This document shows positions 15,369-22,595 of a DNA stretch of 33,378 bases, one piece after another. The notes under the pieces were generated by a model. That model did not search any database. It worked only from the letters and a program-made list of their open reading frames with translations, and was not told where the DNA came from. This DNA comes from Anaerolinea sp. (GTDB lineage: Bacteria > Chloroflexota > Anaerolineae > Anaerolineales > Villigracilaceae): NCBI GenBank assembly GCA_020720965.1, contig DYNS01000003.1:1-33378 (forward strand), written 5' to 3'. The position numbers were made by a program, and so were the translations under genes. Position 1 is the first letter of the stretch. Every line of letters starts with the position of its first letter.

Positions 15369-15397
15369 ATTGTAAAAGAACTCTGTATAATTGTCAA
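15369..15397 (-). promoter_or_regulatory. Promoter of the EF-G2 gene
   Basis: A perfect TTGACA (15397-15392), a 17-nt spacer and TACAAT (15374-15369) on the minus strand imply a 5' leader of about 44 nt with a good ribosome-binding site. Confidence 0.8.
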
Positions 15398-15422
15398 AGT
15401 CCAATTGTCATAAGAATTGTCA
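15389..15422. repeat. Three direct copies of AATTGTCA between divergent genes
   Basis: AATTGTCA occurs at 15389-15396, 15403-15410 and 15415-15422. The first copy overlaps the -35 of the EF-G2 promoter. The copies lie 14 and 12 nt apart, upstream of the thioredoxin gene. They could be operator sites; no regulator is identified. Confidence 0.5.
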
Positions 15423-15448
15423 TACATCTTTTCACTGGAGTGTAACCC

Positions 15449-15946
15449 ATGAATATTCTCGCAACGATGCAACATTATTCGGTTTTACTGTTAGGCTTGG
15501 TTTTGGTGCTTGTTTTGGCATTTGCCCTCTTCCGGCGGGGAACCCGCCTGCAAGATTCGCTGGCTTTTTTGAGCCTTTTGCTCGGTCTTGTGGTTGTTTA
15601 CTTTTATGTGCGTCCTGTTCAAACCCCGTTGATGGGAGAAGCCGCCAATGTGCAAGCCCAAATTGGCAAAGGCACGCCTGTCCTGTTGGAATTTCAGTCG
15701 CCTTATTGCATGGGCTGCGTGCAGATGAAGCCAATGGTGGATGCAATTGAGGCGGAGTATACCGGGAGGATGCTGGTACTCCGCGTGAATATTCAGGAGG
15801 AAGCCGGAAAGGAACTGGGACCTTACTACAATTTTGAATATACTCCCACCTTCATCTTCTTTAACGGGGAGGGGCAGGAAGTTTGGAGGAGCGTGGGCAG
15901 CCTGGATGAAGCCCGCCTGCGCGAGAGTTTGCCCCCCAACCCTTAA
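15449..15946 (+). CDS. Membrane-anchored thioredoxin-like protein
   Basis: A 165-residue protein. Two hydrophobic helices (about residues 10-28 and 38-54) precede a thioredoxin domain with the active site SPYCMGC (Cys87, Cys90) and the cis-Pro segment YTPTFIFF. The fold probably faces outside the membrane, where it could reduce or oxidise disulfides of exported proteins or assist cytochrome maturation; which one is not visible. CMGC is not the usual CGPC. GGAG lies upstream of the ATG. It is divergent from EF-G2 and convergent with the acyl-CoA synthetase, so it forms a single-gene unit. I found no clear promoter other than the AATTGTCA repeat region. Confidence 0.85.
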   Translation: MNILATMQHYSVLLLGLVLVLVLAFALFRRGTRLQDSLAFLSLLLGLVVVYFYVRPVQTPLMGEAANVQAQIGKGTPVLLEFQSPYCMGCVQMKPMVDAIEAEYTGRMLVLRVNIQEEAGKELGPYYNFEYTPTFIFFNGEGQEVWRSVGSLDEARLRESLPPNP

Positions 15947-15950
15947 AGAA

Positions 15951-15980
15951 AAAGGGCGGCTGTGGATGCCGCCCTTTTTT
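15951..15980 (+). terminator. Bidirectional terminator between the thioredoxin and acyl-CoA synthetase genes
   Basis: Stem AAAGGGCGGC (15951-15960) with GCCGCCCTTT (15968-15977), T-rich on both strands, lies 5 nt after the thioredoxin stop and 10 nt before the end of the convergent gene. Confidence 0.9.
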
Positions 15981-15990
15981 GTTGTATTTC

Positions 15991-17700
15991 TTACCCGTTT
16001 GCTTTTTCCTTGTGCTGACGTACCAGCTCGCGCCGTAAAATTTTGCCTACGGTGGTTTTGGGCAGTTCGCTTCTAAACTCAATGTGAGTCGGCACTTTGT
16101 AGGCGGCAAGGTGTTCTTTGGCAAAGGACTTTATCTCCTCTTCGGTGAGGGTTTCGTTGGGCTTTACCACAATCCAGGCTTTGACTGTTTCGCCCCGGTA
16201 CGGGTCGGGGATGCCTGCTACGCCGACTTCCAGCACTTTGGGGTGAGCGATGACGACTTCTTCCACTTCGCGGGGCCAAACCTGGTATCCGCCGGGTTTG
16301 ATGAGTTCTTTTTTGCGGTCTACGATGTAGAAATAACCGTCATCGTCCATGCGGGCAATGTCGCCGGTAAAAAGCCAGGGCGCGCCGCCATCGTTCCGGT
16401 CGCGGAGGGTGTTGGCAGTTTCGGTGGGCATGTTGTGGTAGCCGCGCATCACCTGTGGTCCGCGGATGATGAGTTCGCCGACTTCGCCGGTTCCCATTTC
16501 GGTTTCGCCGTCATCCAGGCTGATGATTTTGCATTCCACATCCGGTAGGGGCATTCCAATCGAGCCAATTTTGTTTGCGCCGAGCATGGGGTTGCAGTGG
16601 GTGGCGGTAGGCGCTTCGGAAAGCCCAAAGCCTTCAAAGACCACGCCGCCGGTAAGGGCTTCAAACTTCTCTTTGGTTTCGCGCATCAGTGGGGCAGAGC
16701 CGGAGATGCAGGCTTTGATGGAGCGCAGGTTGTATTTGCCTGCCGCCACATCCGGGTGATTGTTGATGGCGTTGTATAGGGTGGGAACACCGGGGAAGAC
16801 AGTTGGCTTGTATTTATCAATGCTTTCCAGCACATCTTTCAGGTCACGCGGGTTGGGAACCATCACCATACTCGCGCCAGATGCCATGGCGAACAACATC
16901 CCCGCCACCATGCCGTACACATGGAAGAGCGGAATTGCCATTAGCACGGTTTCTTTGCCATCTTCTGCGGTGACAAACCAGCGCCGAATTTGCAGGGCAT
17001 TGGCAACCACATTACGATGCCGGGCAACCGCGCCCTTGGAAACGCCAGTTGTGCCGCCAGAATATTGGAATAAACCATTATCATCTGCCGTTACCTCTAC
17101 TTTGGGGCGACTGGAGGCGGGATACTGTTTTAGCAGGTCTTTCATCCACACATCGCCGGGCTGCAAACCACCTTCAATCCGAAAGCCGCCTTTTTTCTCC
17201 TTTGCCAGGGTGAACAAAAGCGCCAGAACCGGGGGCAGGGTTTCCTTCAGGTTGGTGACGATGATGGTCTTGAGTTTGGTTTTGGGCTGGGCAGTTTTGA
17301 TGGTCTTGTAATAGTTCGTCATCACGAACATCACTTCCACCCCGGCATCATTCACCTGATGTTCAATTTCGCTTGGGGTGTAAAGCGGGTTGGTTGCAAC
17401 CACCACGCCCCCCGCCTTAAGAATGCCAAAATACGCCATGACAAATTGGGGCGTGTTGGGCATAAACAAACCCACCCGGTCGCCTTTCTTTACCCCCATT
17501 GCCGCCAGCGCCCCGGCGATTCGGTCGGTGTAGTCGTTCATTTCGCGGTAACTAATTGCCGCCCCCTTAAATAGCGTGCAGGGTCGTTCCGGGTATTTCT
17601 GGGCGCCTTCTTCCAAAAAATGGAACAGCGGCACTTGCGGGTACTCAATGGCGGTTGGAACTCCTTTGTCGTAGTTCTTCAACCAGGGTCTTAAATCCAT
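15991..17700 (-). CDS. Long-chain fatty-acid-CoA ligase (AMP-binding family)
   Basis: A 569-residue adenylate-forming enzyme that activates fatty acids to acyl-AMP and then acyl-CoA. Motifs: YSGGTTGVSKGAVARHRN (P-loop-like); VFEGFGLSEAPTATHCNP; WLFTGDIARMDDDGYFYIVDR with the hinge DRKKELIKPGGYQVWP; and the C-terminal catalytic Lys in LPKTTVGKILRREL. These match FadD-type long-chain ligases. A strong ribosome-binding site (GGAGGAGG) lies just before the ATG, with a promoter about 55 nt upstream. Chain-length preference cannot be read from the sequence; a medium-chain or aryl ligase is possible but less likely given the LSEAPTATHCNP region. Confidence 0.9.
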   Translation of the reverse strand: MDLRPWLKNYDKGVPTAIEYPQVPLFHFLEEGAQKYPERPCTLFKGAAISYREMNDYTDRIAGALAAMGVKKGDRVGLFMPNTPQFVMAYFGILKAGGVVVATNPLYTPSEIEHQVNDAGVEVMFVMTNYYKTIKTAQPKTKLKTIIVTNLKETLPPVLALLFTLAKEKKGGFRIEGGLQPGDVWMKDLLKQYPASSRPKVEVTADDNGLFQYSGGTTGVSKGAVARHRNVVANALQIRRWFVTAEDGKETVLMAIPLFHVYGMVAGMLFAMASGASMVMVPNPRDLKDVLESIDKYKPTVFPGVPTLYNAINNHPDVAAGKYNLRSIKACISGSAPLMRETKEKFEALTGGVVFEGFGLSEAPTATHCNPMLGANKIGSIGMPLPDVECKIISLDDGETEMGTGEVGELIIRGPQVMRGYHNMPTETANTLRDRNDGGAPWLFTGDIARMDDDGYFYIVDRKKELIKPGGYQVWPREVEEVVIAHPKVLEVGVAGIPDPYRGETVKAWIVVKPNETLTEEEIKSFAKEHLAAYKVPTHIEFRSELPKTTVGKILRRELVRQHKEKANG

Positions 17701-17754
17701 CGCAACTCCTCCTCCGAAACAGTGTTTTTAATTGTTCTTACACAGACAATAAAC

Positions 17755-17783
17755 AGTATAGAGGCGAGGGGGCGAAAAGTCAA
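17755..17783 (-). promoter_or_regulatory. Promoter of the acyl-CoA ligase gene
   Basis: TTGACT (17783-17778), a 17-nt spacer and TATACT (17760-17755) on the minus strand begin 15 nt after the miaA stop. Confidence 0.75.
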
Positions 17784-17797
17784 ACTTGAGAAAAATT

Positions 17798-18724
17798 TCA
17801 CCAACGATTCAGCGCCGAGGCGAGGTAGGCTTTTACCTGCGCCGAAGCATTTTCCCCTGCCTCAAACCACCGAATTTGGGAATCGCCCTCCTTAAACCAG
17901 TTCGCCTGCCGCCGGACGAAGATTCTCGTTAAGCGCCGCATTTGGGCTTTGGCTTCCTCCTCGCTCATCTCCCCGCGCAGGACAGCCGCCGCTTCGCGGT
18001 AGCCGATGGCGGACAGGCTGGGCAGGCTGGGGTCGTAGCCGGTGTTTAGCAGGGTTTGCACTTCCTGAAGAAATCCGTTTTGGAACATGGCTTCGATGCG
18101 GGCATCGATTCGGGCATAGAGTTCTGGCCTGGGACGTTGCAAACCGACCTGAATCAGGCGGTAGGGCGAGGGCTGCTGCCCCCTTTGGGCGGAGAAGGCT
18201 CTTCCGGCGCTGAATATCACTTCCAGGGCGCGGACGGTGCGGCGCAGGTTGCGTGCGTCTATGGCGGCGGCGGCGAGGGGGTCGAGTATTCTTAATTTAT
18301 CGTGTAGCCACTGGGGGGAGTTTTGGGCGGCGAGGTTTTCCAGCACCTGACGCAGTCGGGGGTCTGCCTGCACGGGGGGCGGTGTCCAGCCCTGGGTGAC
18401 GGCGCGGACGTATTGACCGGTTCCGCCGACCAGCAGGGGGAGATGATTTCGCTGGTGAATGGCTTGGATGACGAGGCGGGCTTCCGCCTGGAATTGTGCC
18501 AGGGACCAGGTTTCGTTGGGGTCGGCGACATCGATGAGGTGGTGCGGAATCCCTTTTCGTTCTTCCAGGCTGGGTTTGGCGGTGCCAATGTCCATGCCCC
18601 GGTAGAGCAGGCGCGAATCGGCGGAGATGATTTCGGCGTTGAGGTCTTGCGCCAGGGCAATGGCGAGGTCGGTTTTGCCTACGGCGGTGGCTCCGAGCAG
18701 GACGAGGAGGGGCGGTTGGGTCAT
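17798..18724 (-). CDS. miaA: tRNA dimethylallyltransferase
   Basis: A 308-residue enzyme that adds a dimethylallyl group to N6 of A37 in tRNAs reading UNN codons. The N-terminal P-loop is LLGATAVGKTDLAIALA. Next come ISADSRLLYRGMDIGTAKPS (substrate-binding Asp-Ser), HHLIDVADPNETWSLAQF and VGGTGQYVRAV. The C-terminal RRLTRIFVRRQANWFK motif contacts the anticodon loop. Length is as expected. It starts 3 nt after the yraN stop at the end of a minus-strand run that includes gatC and gatA, so translation-related genes are grouped. Identification is secure. Confidence 0.95.
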   Translation of the reverse strand: MTQPPLLVLLGATAVGKTDLAIALAQDLNAEIISADSRLLYRGMDIGTAKPSLEERKGIPHHLIDVADPNETWSLAQFQAEARLVIQAIHQRNHLPLLVGGTGQYVRAVTQGWTPPPVQADPRLRQVLENLAAQNSPQWLHDKLRILDPLAAAAIDARNLRRTVRALEVIFSAGRAFSAQRGQQPSPYRLIQVGLQRPRPELYARIDARIEAMFQNGFLQEVQTLLNTGYDPSLPSLSAIGYREAAAVLRGEMSEEEAKAQMRRLTRIFVRRQANWFKEGDSQIRWFEAGENASAQVKAYLASALNRW

Positions 18725-18727
18725 GGG

Positions 18728-19084
18728 TTATGTCAGGTGGGATGTGACGTTTTGAAAGTGTTCGATGTTGGTTTGGGGTTGGGTTTCGATGGCGATAGCG
18801 TCACATTGCCAGAAGTCCAGGTTGTGTTGGCTGGCGTAGTGTTGGGCAGCGGCGTGCATGTGTTTTAGTTTGCGGGGGGTGAGGGCTTCTTCTGGCAAGC
18901 CAAAGCGGCGGTTGGAGCGGGTTTTTACTTCTACAAAGATGGTTTGGTCTTGCAGGCGGGCAACCAGGTCAATTTCGCCGTAGGGGGTGCGGGCGTTGGT
19001 TTCGATGATTTGGTAGCCGTGTTCTTGCAGGTATTGGGCGGCGGTGCTTTCTCCCCATTTGCCGAGGGTTTGGTTGTGGTTCAT
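18728..19084 (-). CDS. YraN/UPF0102 family endonuclease-like protein
   Basis: A 118-residue protein with the restriction-endonuclease-like core of UPF0102: LGKWGESTAAQYLQEHGYQI, then PYGEIDLVAR (acidic metal ligands) and FVEVKTRSNRRFG (E-x-K). The family is widespread and thought to be a nuclease related to Holliday-junction resolvases; its role is undefined. The start is taken at the ATG at 19084 (AAGGGA upstream), because it leads directly into the conserved LGKWGE segment; an upstream frame extension crosses a GC-rich hairpin and is unlikely to be coding. It is followed 3 nt later by miaA. Confidence 0.9.
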   Translation of the reverse strand: MNHNQTLGKWGESTAAQYLQEHGYQIIETNARTPYGEIDLVARLQDQTIFVEVKTRSNRRFGLPEEALTPRKLKHMHAAAQHYASQHNLDFWQCDAIAIETQPQTNIEHFQNVTSHLT

Positions 19085-19097
19085 GGGGTTTCCCTTT

Positions 19098-19125
19098 CCA
19101 CAGCCCGCCCAAAGGCGGGCTGTGG
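19098..19125 (-). repeat. Strong GC-rich hairpin between the secreted-protein gene and yraN
   Basis: A 12-bp perfect stem, CCACAGCCCGCC with GGCGGGCTGTGG, has a 4-nt loop and no T tract on either strand. It may be an mRNA-stabilising or processing hairpin rather than an intrinsic terminator. Confidence 0.7.
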
Positions 19126-19139
19126 GGGTGTTTGGGGGG

Positions 19140-20846
19140 TTATTCGGCGTAATCTTCCACGACGTATTCGTCATCAATTTCGCCGTCTCCGTTCAGGTCT
19201 ACGCCGAAGTACATGCCTTCGGGGTTTTCATCTGTCCATTCGGCGTAGTTGATGTAGACGAGAGCGCCTTCTTGCAGGGTGATGGCTTCGGCGCTAAATT
19301 CTTCTTCCAATTCTTCGGTGATGCGGGTCATGTAGAAGTTGAATTCGCCCTCGGCGTTGAGTTTTTCGGTGTTGATGAGCAGGTCTCCGGCTTTGTCGTC
19401 CAGCCAGGCGGTGATGATTCCGCCGCCGGTGATGTCTGCGCCGTAGATTTCAAAGTAGTAGTCGGCGGCGGCAGGGTTTTCGATGCCGAAGATGATGCTG
19501 GGTGATTCGTCTGCCAGGGTTTCGTAGGCAATCCCGCCTTCTTGCGGGTAAAAGTAGGCGATGTCCACCTGCCCTGGGGTGAGGTAAATTTGCTCGATGC
19601 CGATGCTGTATCCGGGTCCGATGAGGACGAGGTCGGTAAGGGTTTCTTCGGCAAGTTCGGAGCCGTCCACTTCGATGGTAACGTCCAACCCGGCGGGCAG
19701 GCTGTAGATGGGTTCCGGGGCGTTCATGCTGGCTTCCATGCGGAATTGGGTGTAAGAGGCGCCGGCAATTTCGTTTACGATTTTGCCGTCCACATAGCCC
19801 AGGCGTTTGCCGTTTTCATCGGTTATCAGGATGTGCCCTTCGCCATCCAAAAAGATTTGGTTGTATTGAGGGGCGGGCGCGGCGAGTTTTGCGCCCAAGG
19901 CGGAGGAGGCTTCTCCGCTACAAAAGGGGCATTCCTGTTCAACCAGCCGGGCGGAGGTGGGGGTTAAATCCAGGGTGGCGGTTTCGGCGTTGCCCGACCA
20001 TACGTCCGATTCTACCTGCGGGTTGATGGAGGTTTCATACGTCCAAGAGTCGTCCCTCGAATCCACCAGCAGTTCGCGGGTTTCGCCGGGGTAGTTGTTG
20101 TCGTAAACGAGAATGGCGTACATGCCATCGCCTTTGTCTTGCACGCCAACGGGGGTAATGGCATGACCGCTGCCCTCGGCGTTGTAGATGCCGATGGTGT
20201 AGGTTTCGGTGTTGGGGTCCATCTCTTGCACTATTTGCAAAATTTCCATGGGCGTACCGCGTACAACGCTGGCATAGGTGGGGGCTACGGTTTGGGTTGC
20301 CCACCAATAGGCAAGCTCGCGTTGCAGGGCTTCGTCTTCGATGCTCAGTTGGTTGGCAAACTCGCCGCCGAAGTCTTGCGGGGGAATTTGCCCGGTGTAC
20401 ATCATCATACTCAGGGCAGCCATGCCCTCGCAGTGACCGCCGGCCATGGCGCCGTTAATTTGCTCCATCCATTGCTCGGCGGGCGGGGTGAGGATGCACT
20501 CCTCGCCGTTCAGGTCGGCGCAAACCTGGTCGCCGAACATGCGGCGCAGCTCTGCCGGGGTCAGGTTGGTCACGGGCAGGTCATCGCCATAGTTGGGGAA
20601 GCTGAATCCGTTTTGTTGGGGGTCGAAGCCGAGGGGGGATTCTCCCGTTTCGGGGGCGGGTTCCGGCTGTGATTCTGATTCTTCTGAGGCGGTTTCCGCT
20701 TCGGGGGCGGGTTCTTCTCCCAGGGGTTGAGTTTCGGCGGCGGGGGTTTCTCCCTCCGAGAGGAACAGGGCTGCCCCGCCCACGAGCGCGGCAAGCAGGC
20801 AGCAGCCCAGGACGGCAAACAGGATGAGGGGGGTTATCTTCTTCAT
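19140..20846 (-). CDS. Exported or membrane-anchored protein with papain-like Cys/His motifs and a C-terminal EF-hand-like loop
   Basis: 568 residues. The N-terminus is a signal or anchor helix (MKKITPLILFAVLGCCLLAA), then ~45 residues rich in Glu and Pro that suggest a cell-surface spacer. The next domain has GGHCEGMAALSMMMY (candidate catalytic Cys) and about 100 residues later GSGHAITPVGVQ (candidate His) with ILVYDNNYPGETREL (candidate Asp/Asn), an order found in papain-like or C39-like cysteine peptidase folds. The C-terminal ~250 residues are acidic beta-rich repeats, and the last 15 residues include DLNGDGEIDDE, which resembles a calcium-binding EF-hand loop. I do not know the family or substrate. 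The ATG at 20846 is preferred over an upstream TTG. It follows dppA by 25 nt. Confidence 0.8.
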   Translation of the reverse strand: MKKITPLILFAVLGCCLLAALVGGAALFLSEGETPAAETQPLGEEPAPEAETASEESESQPEPAPETGESPLGFDPQQNGFSFPNYGDDLPVTNLTPAELRRMFGDQVCADLNGEECILTPPAEQWMEQINGAMAGGHCEGMAALSMMMYTGQIPPQDFGGEFANQLSIEDEALQRELAYWWATQTVAPTYASVVRGTPMEILQIVQEMDPNTETYTIGIYNAEGSGHAITPVGVQDKGDGMYAILVYDNNYPGETRELLVDSRDDSWTYETSINPQVESDVWSGNAETATLDLTPTSARLVEQECPFCSGEASSALGAKLAAPAPQYNQIFLDGEGHILITDENGKRLGYVDGKIVNEIAGASYTQFRMEASMNAPEPIYSLPAGLDVTIEVDGSELAEETLTDLVLIGPGYSIGIEQIYLTPGQVDIAYFYPQEGGIAYETLADESPSIIFGIENPAAADYYFEIYGADITGGGIITAWLDDKAGDLLINTEKLNAEGEFNFYMTRITEELEEEFSAEAITLQEGALVYINYAEWTDENPEGMYFGVDLNGDGEIDDEYVVEDYAE

Positions 20847-20871
20847 TCTAAGGCTCACTTTTCTCAATAAA

Positions 20872-21693
20872 TTAGGCGTTTGCCAGCCCGGTAATGGCGC
20901 GGAAGGCGGAATAGGCTTGCGCCATATCTTCGGCTTGTACCGAGACGAGGGTGTCTTCTCTCTGGCTGTTGGGCAGGCGGGAGGCGCGGTCTGCCATGTC
21001 GGAGGTCATCAGTTGCACGGTGACGAGAATGGGCGTTTCCAGGGTGTAGGGGGCGGGGGCGATTCCTTGTTGCAGGTGCAGGACAGCCTGTTTGGCGGCA
21101 TCCTGAATGAGGCGCTGGGTAACGGCGGGGGGCAGGCATTCCGCCGAGGTGCGCCCGGTTGCCTGTTTGACGATGGCGGTTTGCATTTCTCCCAAAAAGT
21201 CCACTGTTTGGGCGCAGGCGGTTTGGTCGCCGGTGACCATGATGACCGGCACGCCAAAATGCCCGGCGAGAGCGCCGTTTAACCCATATTCGCCGGTGAG
21301 TTGGTCGTTGAGCCACAGGTTGGCAACGCACTTGCTGGACCAGGTGTGGTCTAGTACGGCGTTTTGCGAACCCTGGCGGGCGTGATACCCAACGAAGATG
21401 ACTCCGTCCACATCTTCGGCGATGCCTTGCATCATGGAGAAGGGGGCGGAGGTGCTGGCGTTGAGGCGGGCGCGGGGGTCCAGCTCTTCAATGAGGATGT
21501 TGACCCCGTTCCAGTGACCATCCGCCACGAGGACATCTGTCGCCCCGGCTTCGACTGCTCCGGCAATGGCGGCGTTTACGTCTGCGGTCATCAGGTGGCG
21601 AAAACGGGCGTATTCGTAATGTCCGGGCGTTACCTGGTCCCAGTTTACAACGCCGGTAATGCCTTCCATATCCGCTGCGATTAAGATTTTCAT
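20872..21693 (-). CDS. dppA: D-aminopeptidase (peptidase family M55, DppA-like)
   Basis: A 273-residue zinc enzyme. MKILIAADMEGITG supplies Asp8 and Glu10, DGHWNG supplies His60 and VGYHARQG supplies His104, the same positions as the metal ligands I remember for Bacillus subtilis DppA; Glu135 (LTGEYG) probably completes the site. The family removes N-terminal D-amino acids from short peptides such as those from peptidoglycan. The start at 21693 has GGAG 6 nt upstream and overlaps the preceding stop (ATGA). It lies in the gatC-gatA run. The longer frame adds 13 residues before the conserved MKILI start and is rejected. Confidence 0.92.
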   Translation of the reverse strand: MKILIAADMEGITGVVNWDQVTPGHYEYARFRHLMTADVNAAIAGAVEAGATDVLVADGHWNGVNILIEELDPRARLNASTSAPFSMMQGIAEDVDGVIFVGYHARQGSQNAVLDHTWSSKCVANLWLNDQLTGEYGLNGALAGHFGVPVIMVTGDQTACAQTVDFLGEMQTAIVKQATGRTSAECLPPAVTQRLIQDAAKQAVLHLQQGIAPAPYTLETPILVTVQLMTSDMADRASRLPNSQREDTLVSVQAEDMAQAYSAFRAITGLANA

Positions 21694-22595
21694 GGGTTCT
21701 CCGTGTTTGTGTTGGGTGAAGAAAAAAGCCACTGCTCCAATTTACGCCCCAGCAAGGGGTAGTGATAATCCCTCCCGCGCAGGACTTGCAAACCTGCCCA
21801 TTGCCCCAAAAGGTGATACAGCGGGCTTAAGAGCAAAACCAAACCGCTCAGGCACATCCAACCGATGCCAAAAATCAGCAGGTAGCCCAGCAAGGCATCA
21901 TCCCCGGCGCTGACAATGGGGAGGAAGGCAAAGACCGAGAGGATGTATAGAATGCCCAAACCGAGCGAGATAATTCCCCCCACTGCCTGGTACACCACCG
22001 TCTGCGCCGACTGAAAACGCAAAAACAGAGAGCGTTTGCCTTCCAGCACCCAGGCGGCGGCGGGGGCGAGAAGCCCCCAAAGGGGGAAGATGACCAGAAA
22101 ATGCCCCAGCCCCGCCACAACCGAATCCATTGCGGCTTCTGGTAGGGGCGCTTGCGGGTCGGAATCGTAGCCGAGGAAGGCTGCCAGCCGCGTTCCCAGC
22201 AGCGGGTAACGGAAATCCAGCCCCAGGGCGCACATCACCGCACCCAAAAGGGGCGGAAGGAGGTATGCCGCAAAGAGAAACAGGACGGAGAGGAACATCA
22301 ACACCATCCAAATAGCCAGAAGGGCATCTATGGAGGCGGAATCCCGTTCTGCGAAGACGCTTAGTGGCACCAGTAGTAAAGTTAGAAAGATGAGGACTAC
22401 CATGTAAACCAGTATCCACACCGTGTAGCCCAGAGAGTGATACCCGTAGGCTTGCAGGCTCTGAAACGCGGCGTAACGCGATTTTTCGCGCTGACTTGCC
22501 CACAGCGCCACCGGCAAAACCGCCCCATACCCCATGAGTAAAACCGAAAGGTGAGCCAGAACCGCCAAAATCCGTTCCTCGGTGTTCGGTTTCAT
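21690..22595 (-). CDS. Membrane protein made of two tandem DUF4870-like units
   Basis: A 301-residue integral membrane protein. Two halves look like copies of one unit. Each begins with a hydrophobic helix (LAVLAHLSVLLMGYGAVLPV; VVAGLGHFLVIFPLWGLLAP), continues with a basic segment and aromatic/Gln-rich helix start (KSRYAAFQSLQAYGYHS; KRSLFLRFQSAQTVVYQA), and ends in DFRYPLLGTRLAAFL or DYHYPLLGRKLEQWL. This order is typical of DUF4870 proteins, usually one unit long. Function is unknown. It overlaps gatA upstream (ATGA) and dppA downstream (ATGA), so it is translationally coupled to both. Confidence 0.8.
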   Translation of the reverse strand: MKPNTEERILAVLAHLSVLLMGYGAVLPVALWASQREKSRYAAFQSLQAYGYHSLGYTVWILVYMVVLIFLTLLLVPLSVFAERDSASIDALLAIWMVLMFLSVLFLFAAYLLPPLLGAVMCALGLDFRYPLLGTRLAAFLGYDSDPQAPLPEAAMDSVVAGLGHFLVIFPLWGLLAPAAAWVLEGKRSLFLRFQSAQTVVYQAVGGIISLGLGILYILSVFAFLPIVSAGDDALLGYLLIFGIGWMCLSGLVLLLSPLYHLLGQWAGLQVLRGRDYHYPLLGRKLEQWLFSSPNTNTENP

